Shown here: positions 1 to 5,225 of the stretch, piece by piece
Layout: each line of letters starts with the position of its first letter
How positions within the stretch are numbered: position 1 is the stretch's first letter
Assembly (NCBI GenBank): GCA_023666125.1
Contig: JAMPCN010000022.1
Location: 1-35,047 of the forward strand
Direction of reading: 5' to 3'
Length of the DNA: 35,047 nt
From: Bacillus sp. (in: firmicutes)
Lineage (GTDB): Bacteria; Bacillota; Clostridia; Lachnospirales; Lachnospiraceae
The notes under the pieces: model-generated
The model's input: only the letters and a program-made list of their open reading frames with translations
What the model was told of the DNA's origin: nothing
Databases searched by the model: none
Position numbers and translations under genes: made by a program

Positions 1-123
1 CAAGGCTACTCAAATTTATATCGGTTGAGGATTGGTGATTATAGAGTTATTTATCAGACAGAAAATGATACAATCATTATTGATGCTGTTTTGCCAAGAG
101 GTGAAGCATATAAAGGATTGTAG
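1..123 (+). CDS. RelE/ParE-family toxin, C-terminal 40 residues (5'-truncated by window edge)
   Basis: The first base is in frame and 40 codons run to a TAG at 121-123. The visible peptide contains YRLRIGDYRVIYQ, followed by a short beta-strand segment ending LPRGEAYKGL. This is the hallmark C-terminal part of RelE/ParE toxins (RLRvGdYRviY), which cleave mRNA on the ribosome or inhibit gyrase; the part seen does not separate these. The stop codon overlaps the Shine-Dalgarno of the next gene (135-323), so the two are co-transcribed and probably coupled. The order is toxin first, antitoxin second, as in higBA-type operons. The N-terminus lies outside the window, so completeness cannot be judged. 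Confidence 0.85.
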   Translation, partial: QGYSNLYRLRIGDYRVIYQTENDTIIIDAVLPRGEAYKGL

Positions 124-134
124 GAGGTGGTTTT

Positions 135-323
135 ATGAGCAGAGAAACATTGCGCAGCTTGGTCGAAATTGTAAACGAAAAAGAAATTGATACAGTCTGC
201 CGGATTCTTTTAAAATTCATTGAGGAGGATGCGGCATTGCCGGATGAAGTGGAGGCTATACAGGAAGCCCGACAGGAAATCGAAAAAGGAGAGTTATATT
301 CCCATGAGGAAGTTTGGGGATAG
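135..323 (+). CDS. Small acidic putative antitoxin paired with the upstream RelE-like toxin
   Basis: A 62-residue acidic protein starting 11 nt after the toxin stop. AGGAGG at 122-127 lies seven bases from the ATG and fixes the start. There is an N-terminal helical stretch (residues 1-32) and then an acidic C-terminal arm (LPDEVEAIQEARQEIEKGE). Such an arm is typical of antitoxin tails that wrap around RelE-fold toxins. No clear ribbon-helix-helix or HTH DNA-binding motif is visible, so autoregulation by this protein alone is uncertain. The assignment rests on size, charge and coupling to the toxin. I recognise the general look of the family but not a named gene. Confidence 0.65.
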   Translation: MSRETLRSLVEIVNEKEIDTVCRILLKFIEEDAALPDEVEAIQEARQEIEKGELYSHEEVWG

Positions 324-388
324 AATTGATTTACAGTAAAAACCCCGAAATGCACTTTTGCGAAGCGAAAAATTTTTTAGTGGGAATA

Positions 389-417
389 TTGCAATCAAGA
401 TTTGCATATGCTATAAT
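389..417 (+). promoter_or_regulatory. Sigma-A promoter for the antisense (antitoxin) RNA
   Basis: TTGCAA at 389-394 and TATAAT at 412-417 with a 17-bp spacer make a strong promoter. Its predicted start near 424 lies just before the first direct repeat. No ORF follows; transcription would instead run 70-75 nt to the hairpin terminator at 460-497. Confidence 0.75.
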
Positions 418-428
418 GCCAGTAGGCA

Positions 429-458
429 AAAAGCGATTGCTTAATTAATGAGTAACAC
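429..458 (+). repeat. Direct repeats DRa and DRb, antitoxin-RNA copy
   Basis: AAAAGCGATTGC (429-440) and ATGAGTAACAC (448-458) recur exactly at 576-587 and 598-608 in the same orientation. The gaps between the paired repeats are 7 bp here and 10 bp in the other copy. DRa also extends with one mismatch into TAA (to 444 and 591). Confidence 0.9.
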
Positions 459-459
459 A

Positions 460-497
460 GAGAAAAGCCGGGTGTGCAGACCCGACTTTCTCTTTTT
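460..497. terminator. Shared bidirectional terminator of the convergent toxin and antitoxin RNAs
   Basis: GAGAAAAGCCGGGT (460-473) pairs with ACCCGACTTTCTC (480-492) across the loop GTGCAG, with one mismatched position. TTTTT follows on the plus strand (493-497). On the minus strand the 3' arm itself ends in CTTTTCTC. The toxin stop codon (501-503) lies four bases away, so both convergent transcripts would end in the same hairpin. Confidence 0.8.
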
Positions 498-500
498 GGG

Positions 501-599
501 CTAATTGTCGCTGCTATCTCCATCTAACCACTTGCAGATATAGTATGCAGCTATACCAGCCAAAACGGAGATAATAAAAGCGATTGCGTAATCCAGCAT
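501..599 (-). CDS. Fst/Ldr-like type I toxin, 32-residue membrane peptide
   Basis: A 32-residue peptide: MLDYAIAF, then a hydrophobic segment through IISVLAGIAAYYI, then a polar C-terminus (CKWLDGDSSDN). One short membrane helix with a charged Asp-rich tail is the Fst/TxpA/CD-type toxin layout; such peptides damage the membrane when over-produced. The start is the ATG at 599-597, with AAGGGGG (614-608) about seven bases upstream; the longer in-frame extension has no ribosome site. In the mRNA leader UCCCC (about 633-629) can pair with the GGGGG of the ribosome site, which would hide it, as in pAD1 RNA I. The antisense RNA matches the start region and codons 5-8. No sequence identity to Fst itself is claimed; the call rests on locus architecture. 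Confidence 0.72.
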   Translation of the reverse strand: MLDYAIAFIISVLAGIAAYYICKWLDGDSSDN

Positions 600-608
600 G
601 AGTAACAC
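576..608 (+). repeat. Direct repeats DRa and DRb, toxin-gene copy
   Basis: Second copies of AAAAGCGATTGC (576-587, inside the toxin coding region) and ATGAGTAACAC (598-608, over the start codon and the bases between it and the ribosome site). Pairing here would block toxin translation initiation. Confidence 0.9.
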
Positions 609-647
609 CCCCTTTCTGTTGCCAGATTGGGGAGCGACAACGAAAAT

Positions 648-656
648 AGTATAGCA
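648..656 (-). promoter_or_regulatory. Extended -10 promoter for the type I toxin mRNA
   Basis: Read on the minus strand this is TGC followed by TATACT (653-648), an extended -10 element; no good -35 is seen 16-18 bp upstream. The predicted start near 641 gives an mRNA of about 180 nt ending in the shared terminator. Confidence 0.55.
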
Positions 657-797
657 TATCATTTGACATTGTTCTACATTTTGTAAAAAATTATGGGAAT
701 ACAACAAAAGAAAATTTTGTGATTTTATTTATTTGAAAAAATGAAGTAGTTCCTAAAAGTGTATTTTAGAGCGTAACCGATAAACAAAGGCGAACCT

Positions 798-938
798 ATG
801 CTTATGCTACAGGGAGAATGGAACAATGTAGAGGAATATGCAATTTATGACGTCGTAGTAAAAACATGGACAAAGGAACACTGGCAATCGAAACGCTGCA
901 GGGTGGAGGACAATACCTTCCGGTTTGCAGAAGAGTAA
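798..938 (+). CDS. 46-codon ORF, possible gene remnant
   Basis: An open frame of 46 residues from ATG 798 (or ATG 804) to TAA 936-938. It is rich in Trp and charged residues (EWNNVEEYAIYD, TKEHWQSKRCRVED). AAAGG about nine bases upstream is a weak ribosome site. The C-terminal KRCRVED matches a second fragment at 2091-2156 (WKLKRCKVED), so both may be ends of related accessory proteins that have decayed. No function is recognised. The rest of 600-1055 holds only this ORF and promoter-like AT-rich DNA. Confidence 0.35.
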   Translation: MLMLQGEWNNVEEYAIYDVVVKTWTKEHWQSKRCRVEDNTFRFAEE

Positions 939-1016
939 ATAGATATAGCTGATGGGCTAAAAACGACGGTAAAATGGACGTTTTTGGTAATAGATACCAT
1001 AATTTACCTATGATAT

Positions 1017-1049
1017 TATAATATTAATAAAAATAATCTTATAGGAGGT
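1017..1049 (+). promoter_or_regulatory. -10 element and ribosome binding site of the Cyt-like gene
   Basis: TATAAT at 1017-1022 sits in a very AT-rich stretch; no convincing -35 lies 16-18 bp upstream. AGGAGGT at 1043-1049 is a full-strength Shine-Dalgarno six bases before the ATG at 1056. The gene is therefore monocistronic and well placed for translation. Confidence 0.5.
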
Positions 1050-1055
1050 ATCGCT

Positions 1056-1694
1056 ATGACGAATGTTAATCAAATTGTTTTATTATCATCAGAGTCTAAC
1101 CAAATTGAACCAATTAACTTTAATCAGATATATTCACTGCCGGCAGAATATATTCCACAGGCAATATCTATGAGCCAGGTTTTTCAGAAAGCTATCATAT
1201 CAACCAAGATAGATGGAACTGAATGCTTAAAATTTGATTTTAATAAAGCAAAGGACATTATTAATCAACATAGTGAAATGGCGATAGTAGGGCTTATAAA
1301 TCAGACGGTATCCCAGAATTCCGCTCAGGTATCTGTTATGGTGGATAAAGTTATAGAACTTCTTAAAAATGTTCTTACAGTAACACTTACTGACCAGCAA
1401 AAAGAAAGCTATGAGAAAGCCATTAGCAGTGCATTTCAGGGATTGAAGGAACAATCTGAAAGTGCATGGATATTTTGGCAGCATAGTGAATCGCATAAAA
1501 CTACATATCAGTATAACATATTTTTTGCGATTAAAAACGAGCAGACAGGTAATGTGATGTTAGGTCTTCCGGTATCCCTTACCATTACTGTTGATTTGGA
1601 AAAGGAGAAAGTATTGGGAATTACTATAAAGGATAAACATAATTATTCAGTTAATGTTCAAGCAATACAGGTTGTAGAACCTTTGCGCAGCTAA
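1056..1694 (+). CDS. Cyt-like delta-endotoxin (CytB family), core without propeptides
   Basis: A 212-residue protein with end-to-end resemblance, from memory, to Cyt1Aa/Cyt2Aa of Bacillus thuringiensis. Shared blocks in order: YIPQAISMSQVFQKA (Cyt1Aa YILQAIMLANAFQNA), QVSVMVDKVIELLKNVL (QVSVMINKVLEVLKTVL), SAWIFW (EAWIFW), YQYNIFFAIKNEQTGNVM (YTYNVLFAIQNAQTGGVM) and YSVNVQAI (YNVNIQSL). Cyt proteins are cytolysins that bind unsaturated phospholipids and form pores or detergent-like lesions. Cyt1Aa is about 249 residues; this protein starts and ends roughly where proteases trim that toxin, so it looks like a ready-active core. No signal peptide is present, so release would need lysis or another route. 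It has its own terminator, is AT-rich, and lies among toxin-antitoxin genes, which suggests horizontal gain. Confidence 0.88.
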   Translation: MTNVNQIVLLSSESNQIEPINFNQIYSLPAEYIPQAISMSQVFQKAIISTKIDGTECLKFDFNKAKDIINQHSEMAIVGLINQTVSQNSAQVSVMVDKVIELLKNVLTVTLTDQQKESYEKAISSAFQGLKEQSESAWIFWQHSESHKTTYQYNIFFAIKNEQTGNVMLGLPVSLTITVDLEKEKVLGITIKDKHNYSVNVQAIQVVEPLRS

Positions 1695-1729
1695 AATTTT
1701 CGCACGAGAATTTTACTAAGTGAAATATC

Positions 1730-1770
1730 AACAGGGAAATAACTAATTATCAGCTATTTCCCTGTTTTTT
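1730..1770 (+). terminator. Rho-independent terminator of the Cyt-like gene
   Basis: AACAGGGAAATA (1730-1741) and TATTTCCCTGTT (1755-1766) form a perfect 12-bp stem with a 13-nt loop, followed by TTTT. It lies 36 bases after the Cyt-like stop codon. From here to 1942 no convincing gene is visible. Confidence 0.9.
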
Positions 1771-1942
1771 CTATTTTCATCATAAAATACAAAATGTAAT
1801 GAATTTGTAACAGTTATGATGCAAAAATGATGCAAGAATGGTTTATGATACCCATAGGGAAAAAGATGATATTTGGTACGCTATATTGACGGGAGAAAAC
1901 AATGAAAAATAAAGAAAAACTTAATTTGATTAGGAGGGATGT

Positions 1943-1945
1943 ATG
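1943..1945 (+). other. Start codon marker of the 46-codon ORF with strong ribosome site
   Basis: AGGAGGG at 1933-1939 precedes ATG 1943 by only three to four bases. That site is what distinguishes this small ORF from chance frames. Confidence 0.4.
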
Positions 1946-2083
1946 CATCTGCAATATTACTTTTATCCTGAGCAGGTCAGTGGAGAGCAGACAGGTAAAA
2001 CGCTTGTTATAGATGTGTATTTCTCGGAAGAGGGAATTGAGTATATGGGTGTCAATCAGTTTCGGGCAGAGTATGCTGACTAA
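1943..2083 (+). CDS. 46-residue hypothetical protein, possibly the 5' part of a broken gene
   Basis: An open frame from ATG 1943 to TAA 2081-2083 behind a near-perfect Shine-Dalgarno. The peptide is acidic (TLVIDVYFSEEGIEYMGVNQ) and reads like a beta-rich domain start. It stops abruptly. A further 21 codons in another frame (2091-2156) end in KRCKVED, the motif that ends the ORF at 798-938. The simplest reading is one gene split by a stop and frameshift. The intact 46-residue product may still be made. The family is not recognised. Confidence 0.45.
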   Translation: MHLQYYFYPEQVSGEQTGKTLVIDVYFSEEGIEYMGVNQFRAEYAD

Positions 2084-2090
2084 TGGGTAA

Positions 2091-2156
2091 AGGGCGCACA
2101 GGCAATCCTACTGGCTGGAACGTTGGAAACTGAAACGGTGCAAGGTGGAGGATTAG
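2091..2156 (+). pseudogene. Frameshifted 3' fragment of the small hypothetical gene
   Basis: Twenty-one codons without a start of their own, encoding SYWLERWKLKRCKVED and then TAG. Its last residues parallel HWQSKRCRVED at 862-912. Inferred to be a relic; too short for certainty. Confidence 0.3.
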
Positions 2157-2157
2157 A

Positions 2158-2520
2158 TTGAAAAACATTATTATTTTATTGGTAATATACGCTGCATTGT
2201 ATGTTCCGGTAGGGTGTGAACCAAGAAGTGATGATGCAATGGCCGGACAAAATGAGGAATATGAAGTGATTGAGAATCCTTATTTTCCGGTTAAAGAGCA
2301 TACTTCTTTAAAAATCCATGCAGAATATTATAATCAGGGGTTTGTTGATGAGATGTCTTCCTGGTATTTCAAATCCGGCGAAAACATGAGTATGTACCTA
2401 TATGTAACGGCTGATAAAATTTATTGGCTGTTACCCTATGCGCAGCCTGAACCGGGAGGAGAAAGTTTATTTGTGTGGGAAAAGGGAAAAGGTTTGATTG
2501 ACAATAAAGCTGCAAGATAA
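2158..2520 (+). CDS. Small putative lipoprotein of unknown function
   Basis: A 120-residue protein with a TTG start at 2158, chosen because GGTGGAGG (2143-2150) lies seven bases upstream. Residues 1-20 form a hydrophobic signal ending VPVGC, a slightly atypical lipobox that would anchor the protein at Cys-20 to the outer face of the membrane. The mature part is acidic and aromatic-rich, with no family recognised. Its stop codon is only four bases from the end of the convergent AraC gene, with no hairpin between, so the C-terminus (WEKGKGLIDNKAAR) may be native or may have been cut short where the island meets the backbone. Confidence 0.6.
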   Translation: MKNIIILLVIYAALYVPVGCEPRSDDAMAGQNEEYEVIENPYFPVKEHTSLKIHAEYYNQGFVDEMSSWYFKSGENMSMYLYVTADKIYWLLPYAQPEPGGESLFVWEKGKGLIDNKAAR

Positions 2521-2524
2521 ATTC

Positions 2525-3358
2525 CTACATCCGTTTCCTAAACTGCATCGGCGATATCCCCATCCTGCGTTTGAAACAGTCGCTAAAATAGGCGTTGCTG
2601 GAGAATCCGGCAGCGGAGGCGATATCCGACATACTCATTTTGGTGTTGACGAGCAGTTTTTGCGCATACAGTATTTTTTCATTTAAAAGAAACGTGGAAT
2701 ACGGTGTATGCAGTTGGTTAATAAATATCTTGGACAGATACGACGCCGAGATATTGATATGTTTCGCAGTATGGTGTAAGGATGGACTTTCGCTAAGGTG
2801 CGACTGCACATATTCGATTGCGTTTATCAGGTATGTCTGTTTTCTATGGTCAGCGGCAGTTTCGCAGGGGCTTTCGGCACGTTCATTGATAAATATCAAA
2901 ATCAGCTTATGTAATAATCCCTTGAAAATAATTTCGGCATATTTATGATTGGAGTTCCATTCCTCCTCCATTTCCTGTAAAATACAGAGAACCTTTTTCT
3001 GTGTGGGTTTGCTTAAGTGGAAAGCAGGACGGCTGCCGATAAGTTCCTCCAGGCTGTCCGCCTCCATGGCTTTCAGTAAATCATCTATCATGCTGTCAGT
3101 AAATTTTATCAGGACAAATTCGCGTGGTTTATCGGAGAGATAGGAGGAGCGAAAATATATATTTTTGAGCGTAAAATGCATATCTCCTTCGTGGATGATA
3201 GAAGTACCGTCAGGAGAGTAGATGAGAGCGTCGCCGCTTATCAGGTAGGAAAGACCGTAAAAATCAGTGTATGCTTCCGCTGCGGTCATTTCAAAGCATG
3301 GCGGGCGATGAATATGGCTGTAATTAAAATTATATCCGGCTTTTAAGGGCAGCGGCAT
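2525..3358 (-). CDS. AraC-family transcriptional regulator
   Basis: A 277-residue regulator. The N-terminal half (residues 1-150) has the cupin-like sensing layout of AraC proteins (YLISGDALIYSPDG, EGDMHFTLKNIYF). The C-terminal 100 residues carry two helix-turn-helix motifs: LHHTAKHINISASYLSKIF and then MSDIASAAGFSSNAYFSDCFKR with the family tail MGISPMQFRK. AAAGGAGAA lies just upstream of the ATG at 3358. It is divergent from lspA (3489) and a promoter for each lies in the gap, so lspA is one candidate target. No effector can be named. Carbohydrate or stress control would be typical of the family. Confidence 0.9.
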   Translation of the reverse strand: MPLPLKAGYNFNYSHIHRPPCFEMTAAEAYTDFYGLSYLISGDALIYSPDGTSIIHEGDMHFTLKNIYFRSSYLSDKPREFVLIKFTDSMIDDLLKAMEADSLEELIGSRPAFHLSKPTQKKVLCILQEMEEEWNSNHKYAEIIFKGLLHKLILIFINERAESPCETAADHRKQTYLINAIEYVQSHLSESPSLHHTAKHINISASYLSKIFINQLHTPYSTFLLNEKILYAQKLLVNTKMSMSDIASAAGFSSNAYFSDCFKRRMGISPMQFRKRM

Positions 3359-3391
3359 ATCAGGTTCTCCTTTCGCTTGGTTTTCGCGTCA

Positions 3392-3420
3392 AGTATATCA
3401 TAATAAAAAAATAAGGTAAA
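3392..3420 (-). promoter_or_regulatory. Promoter of the AraC-family gene
   Basis: On the minus strand TTTACC (3420-3415), a 17-bp spacer and TATACT (3397-3392), with TGA before the -10 giving an extended -10 element. Confidence 0.6.
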
Positions 3421-3451
3421 TGTCAGAAATCTAAAAAATGAAATTTTTTTG

Positions 3452-3460
3452 TGTTATAAT
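3452..3460 (+). promoter_or_regulatory. Extended -10 promoter of the signal peptidase II gene
   Basis: TGT followed by TATAAT (3455-3460); the start would be near 3467. This excludes the upstream in-frame ATG at 3438 and supports translation from 3489. GGAGG at 3472-3476 is 12 bases from that ATG, a longer gap than usual. Confidence 0.55.
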
Positions 3461-3488
3461 AAAAAAGAATCGGAGGTATAGTGTTCAT

Positions 3489-3938
3489 ATGATATATGCA
3501 GTAATAGCCGCGGCGGTCTTTTTTCTGGATTTGGGGATAAAAAACCGGGTGGAAAGAAAAGAAACGGAAGGAGCGGAGCGGTCGGTTGGCGGCGGCAGGC
3601 TTCTTCTTAGAAAATATCATAATAAAGGCGCTTTTCTCAATACGGGAGAGCGTAGAAGCGTTTTCGTGGCGGTGGCGTCCGTCATCCTGACGCTTGCCAT
3701 GACAGTGCTTTTTCTCGTCACTTTTAGTTTCAGGGGAAGCCGGATGTTGAAAACAGGGCTGGCGTTCCTGCTGGGCGGGGCGTACAGCAACACATATGAC
3801 AGGCTGCGCAGGCATTATGTAGTGGATTATGTCAGTTTTCCGGTGAAAAATAAGATGATAAGAAGTATTGTATTCAATATTTCAGATTTTTGCATTATAA
3901 TAGGCGCGCTGTTGATGGTATTTGGGAGCATAGGCTGA
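3489..3938 (+). CDS. lspA: Signal peptidase II (prolipoprotein signal peptidase) homolog
   Basis: A 149-residue membrane protein that cleaves signal peptides of lipidated prolipoproteins at the membrane. Conserved blocks in order: LDLGIKN in helix 1 (family D-x-x-x-K), YHNKGAFLN (N-x-G-A-F), GGAYSNTYDRL, VVDYVSF and FNISDF. The last two carry the two catalytic aspartates, here 20 residues apart. Four hydrophobic segments fit the family. It diverges from housekeeping LspA (GGAYSNTYDR for GGALGNLiDR; a short basic helix-1/2 loop), so it may be a second copy. It stands alone, divergent from the AraC regulator. The start at 3489 is preferred because the transcript begins after the earlier ATG. 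Confidence 0.8.
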   Translation: MIYAVIAAAVFFLDLGIKNRVERKETEGAERSVGGGRLLLRKYHNKGAFLNTGERRSVFVAVASVILTLAMTVLFLVTFSFRGSRMLKTGLAFLLGGAYSNTYDRLRRHYVVDYVSFPVKNKMIRSIVFNISDFCIIIGALLMVFGSIG

Positions 3939-3991
3939 AAAATCAAAGATTTTTCACAGACTAAGAGAAAAGCATGGTTATTAGACTGAAA

Positions 3992-4017
3992 AAGAATGCC
4001 CGGAAGCGGGCATTCTT
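3992..4017. terminator. Bidirectional terminator between lspA and the carbamate kinase gene
   Basis: A perfect 11-bp stem AAGAATGCCCG/CGGGCATTCTT with GAAG loop. On the minus strand the stem runs into a T run (CTTTTTC), so it serves the carbamate kinase gene best; it can also end lspA transcripts. Confidence 0.85.
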
Positions 4018-4037
4018 CTAATTGGTGGTTTTCAATG

Positions 4038-4973
4038 TTATGCAGTAATGACGGTTCCGCTCTTTCCTTTGACCGCGTCGGCGGTGGAACCTAACGAAGT
4101 AATCAAAACGCTTCCTTTTGGATTGGCTTCCAGATAGGAAATGGCGGCTTCTATCTTGGGGAGCATAGTGCCTTCTTCAAATTCATTTTCGGAGGTAAGC
4201 GCCTTGGCTTCTTGTATATCCATGCGCTCTATCGGTGTCTGGTTTTCTTTTCCGAAATTCCGGTAAACAAAAGGAACGCTCGTTAAAATAATCAATTCGT
4301 CCACTTTCAAGTCTCCGGCCAGTTTTCCGGCAATCGCATCCTTTTCAATAACGGCGGATGCGCCTTTTAATATGTGGTTCTGTTCGATGACGGGAATACC
4401 GCCGCCGCCGCAGGCAATGACAACCTGACCGGCATCCGCCAGTGTGCGGATAGCGTCAATTTCCACAATGTCAATCGGCTTGGGAGCGGCAACGACACGG
4501 CGGAAGCCCTTGCCGGGTTCTTCCAGGACATAGTTGCCTTTTTTAATTTCCGTTTCCGCATCCTCTTTGGACATATATCGGCCGATTACCTTGGTAGGCT
4601 CGTAAAAGGCTTCGTCGTATGGGTCTACGGTCACCTGCGTCAAAATGGTGCTGACGGTCTTGGAAATGCCGCGGCTAAGAAGTTCTGCGCGCAGGGCGTT
4701 CTGAATATCATAGCCGACATAGCCCTGGCTCATGGCGGAGCAGACGCACATAGGCGCAGGCGTATAGTCGATGTAAACACGCCGCAGCTCGGTCATGGCC
4801 TTGTGAATCATGCTGACCTGCGGGCCGTTGCTGTGTGTGATTGTCAGTTGATAGTCGGATTCCACTAAATCCGCAAGCGCTTTTGCCGTGATTTTTACGG
4901 CATCCCACTGCTCTAAAGTAGTATAACCTAATGCCTCGTGTCCGAGGGATACGACGACTTTCTTTTTACTCAT
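4038..4973 (-). CDS. arcC: Carbamate kinase (divergent N-terminal loop)
   Basis: A 311-residue amino-acid-kinase-fold protein. Carbamate kinase makes ATP and carbamate from carbamoyl phosphate and ADP at the end of arginine, agmatine, purine or oxamate breakdown. Visible motifs: SNGPQVSMIHKAM (family G-N-G-P-Q-V), SQGYVGYDIQ, ILTQVTVD, VIACGGGGIPV, AVIEKDAIAGKLA (family VIDKD) and ILTSVPFVYRNFGK. The first loop reads VSLGHEALG where classical enzymes have ALGGNALL, and THSNGP replaces THGNGP. The gene is monocistronic, flanked by a terminator, with AAGGAA before the ATG. No arginine deiminase or carbamoyltransferase gene is adjacent, so the feeding pathway is unknown. Confidence 0.85.
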   Translation of the reverse strand: MSKKKVVVSLGHEALGYTTLEQWDAVKITAKALADLVESDYQLTITHSNGPQVSMIHKAMTELRRVYIDYTPAPMCVCSAMSQGYVGYDIQNALRAELLSRGISKTVSTILTQVTVDPYDEAFYEPTKVIGRYMSKEDAETEIKKGNYVLEEPGKGFRRVVAAPKPIDIVEIDAIRTLADAGQVVIACGGGGIPVIEQNHILKGASAVIEKDAIAGKLAGDLKVDELIILTSVPFVYRNFGKENQTPIERMDIQEAKALTSENEFEEGTMLPKIEAAISYLEANPKGSVLITSLGSTADAVKGKSGTVITA

Positions 4974-5104
4974 ATGCGTTCCTTCTTTTCCATTATTTTA
5001 TGCAGAATTGTTCTGTTATTTACTGCACGGTGCGATAACCGTTATGCGACTATTATACCAAAAGAGTCGTGTTTTGTATAGATTGAAAAAGCAGGATTAT
5101 CCGG

Positions 5105-5133
5105 TTGACAGTTTCTTTGCCAATGGTTAATAT
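5105..5133 (+). promoter_or_regulatory. Promoter of the sugar-kinase/isomerase operon
   Basis: TTGACA (5105-5110), a 17-bp spacer and TAATAT (5128-5133); the start would be near 5140. This gives an ~85-nt leader before the xylulokinase gene. The rest of 4974-5225 shows no gene. Confidence 0.8.
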
Positions 5134-5225
5134 TAATATAAGGTTTTCTTTTTAAAAGGATGAAATTTAGCATATTTATAAACGGCGCAGGCATGATGCG
5201 CCGCGATTGGAACAGGAGGTACATA

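Larger units (their letters stand above)
424..497 (+). ncRNA. Putative RNA II-like antisense RNA of an Fst/par-type type I toxin-antitoxin locus
   Basis: A predicted ~74-nt untranslated RNA from the promoter at 389-417 to the terminator at 460-497. It contains one copy each of two direct repeats (429-440 and 448-458). The second copies lie in the opposing toxin gene, over codons 5-8 and over the start codon/5' leader. Because the two transcripts run in opposite directions, same-orientation DNA repeats make the RNAs complementary at two separate patches as well as at the shared terminator. This is the geometry known for RNA I/RNA II of the pAD1 par locus, whose RNA II is about 65 nt. Transcription itself is inferred. 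Confidence 0.7.

Noticed and set aside
501-707. A 68-codon minus-strand frame extending the type I toxin upstream
   Set aside because: The extension has no ribosome site and overlaps the predicted promoter and leader; AAGGGGG sits seven bases before the internal ATG at 599.
2498-2686. A 62-codon plus-strand frame across the lipoprotein/AraC junction
   Set aside because: It is antisense to the well-supported AraC C-terminal helix-turn-helix and lacks a ribosome site.
3438-3488. A 17-codon N-terminal extension of lspA
   Set aside because: The promoter -10 (3455-3460) lies inside it, so it would not be transcribed; the signal peptidase family starts at the first membrane helix (3489).
4374-4868. 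Long plus-strand frame of 164 codons opposite the carbamate kinase gene
   Set aside because: It is a shadow of the GC-rich third-codon pattern of arcC, with no ribosome site and no recognisable protein.
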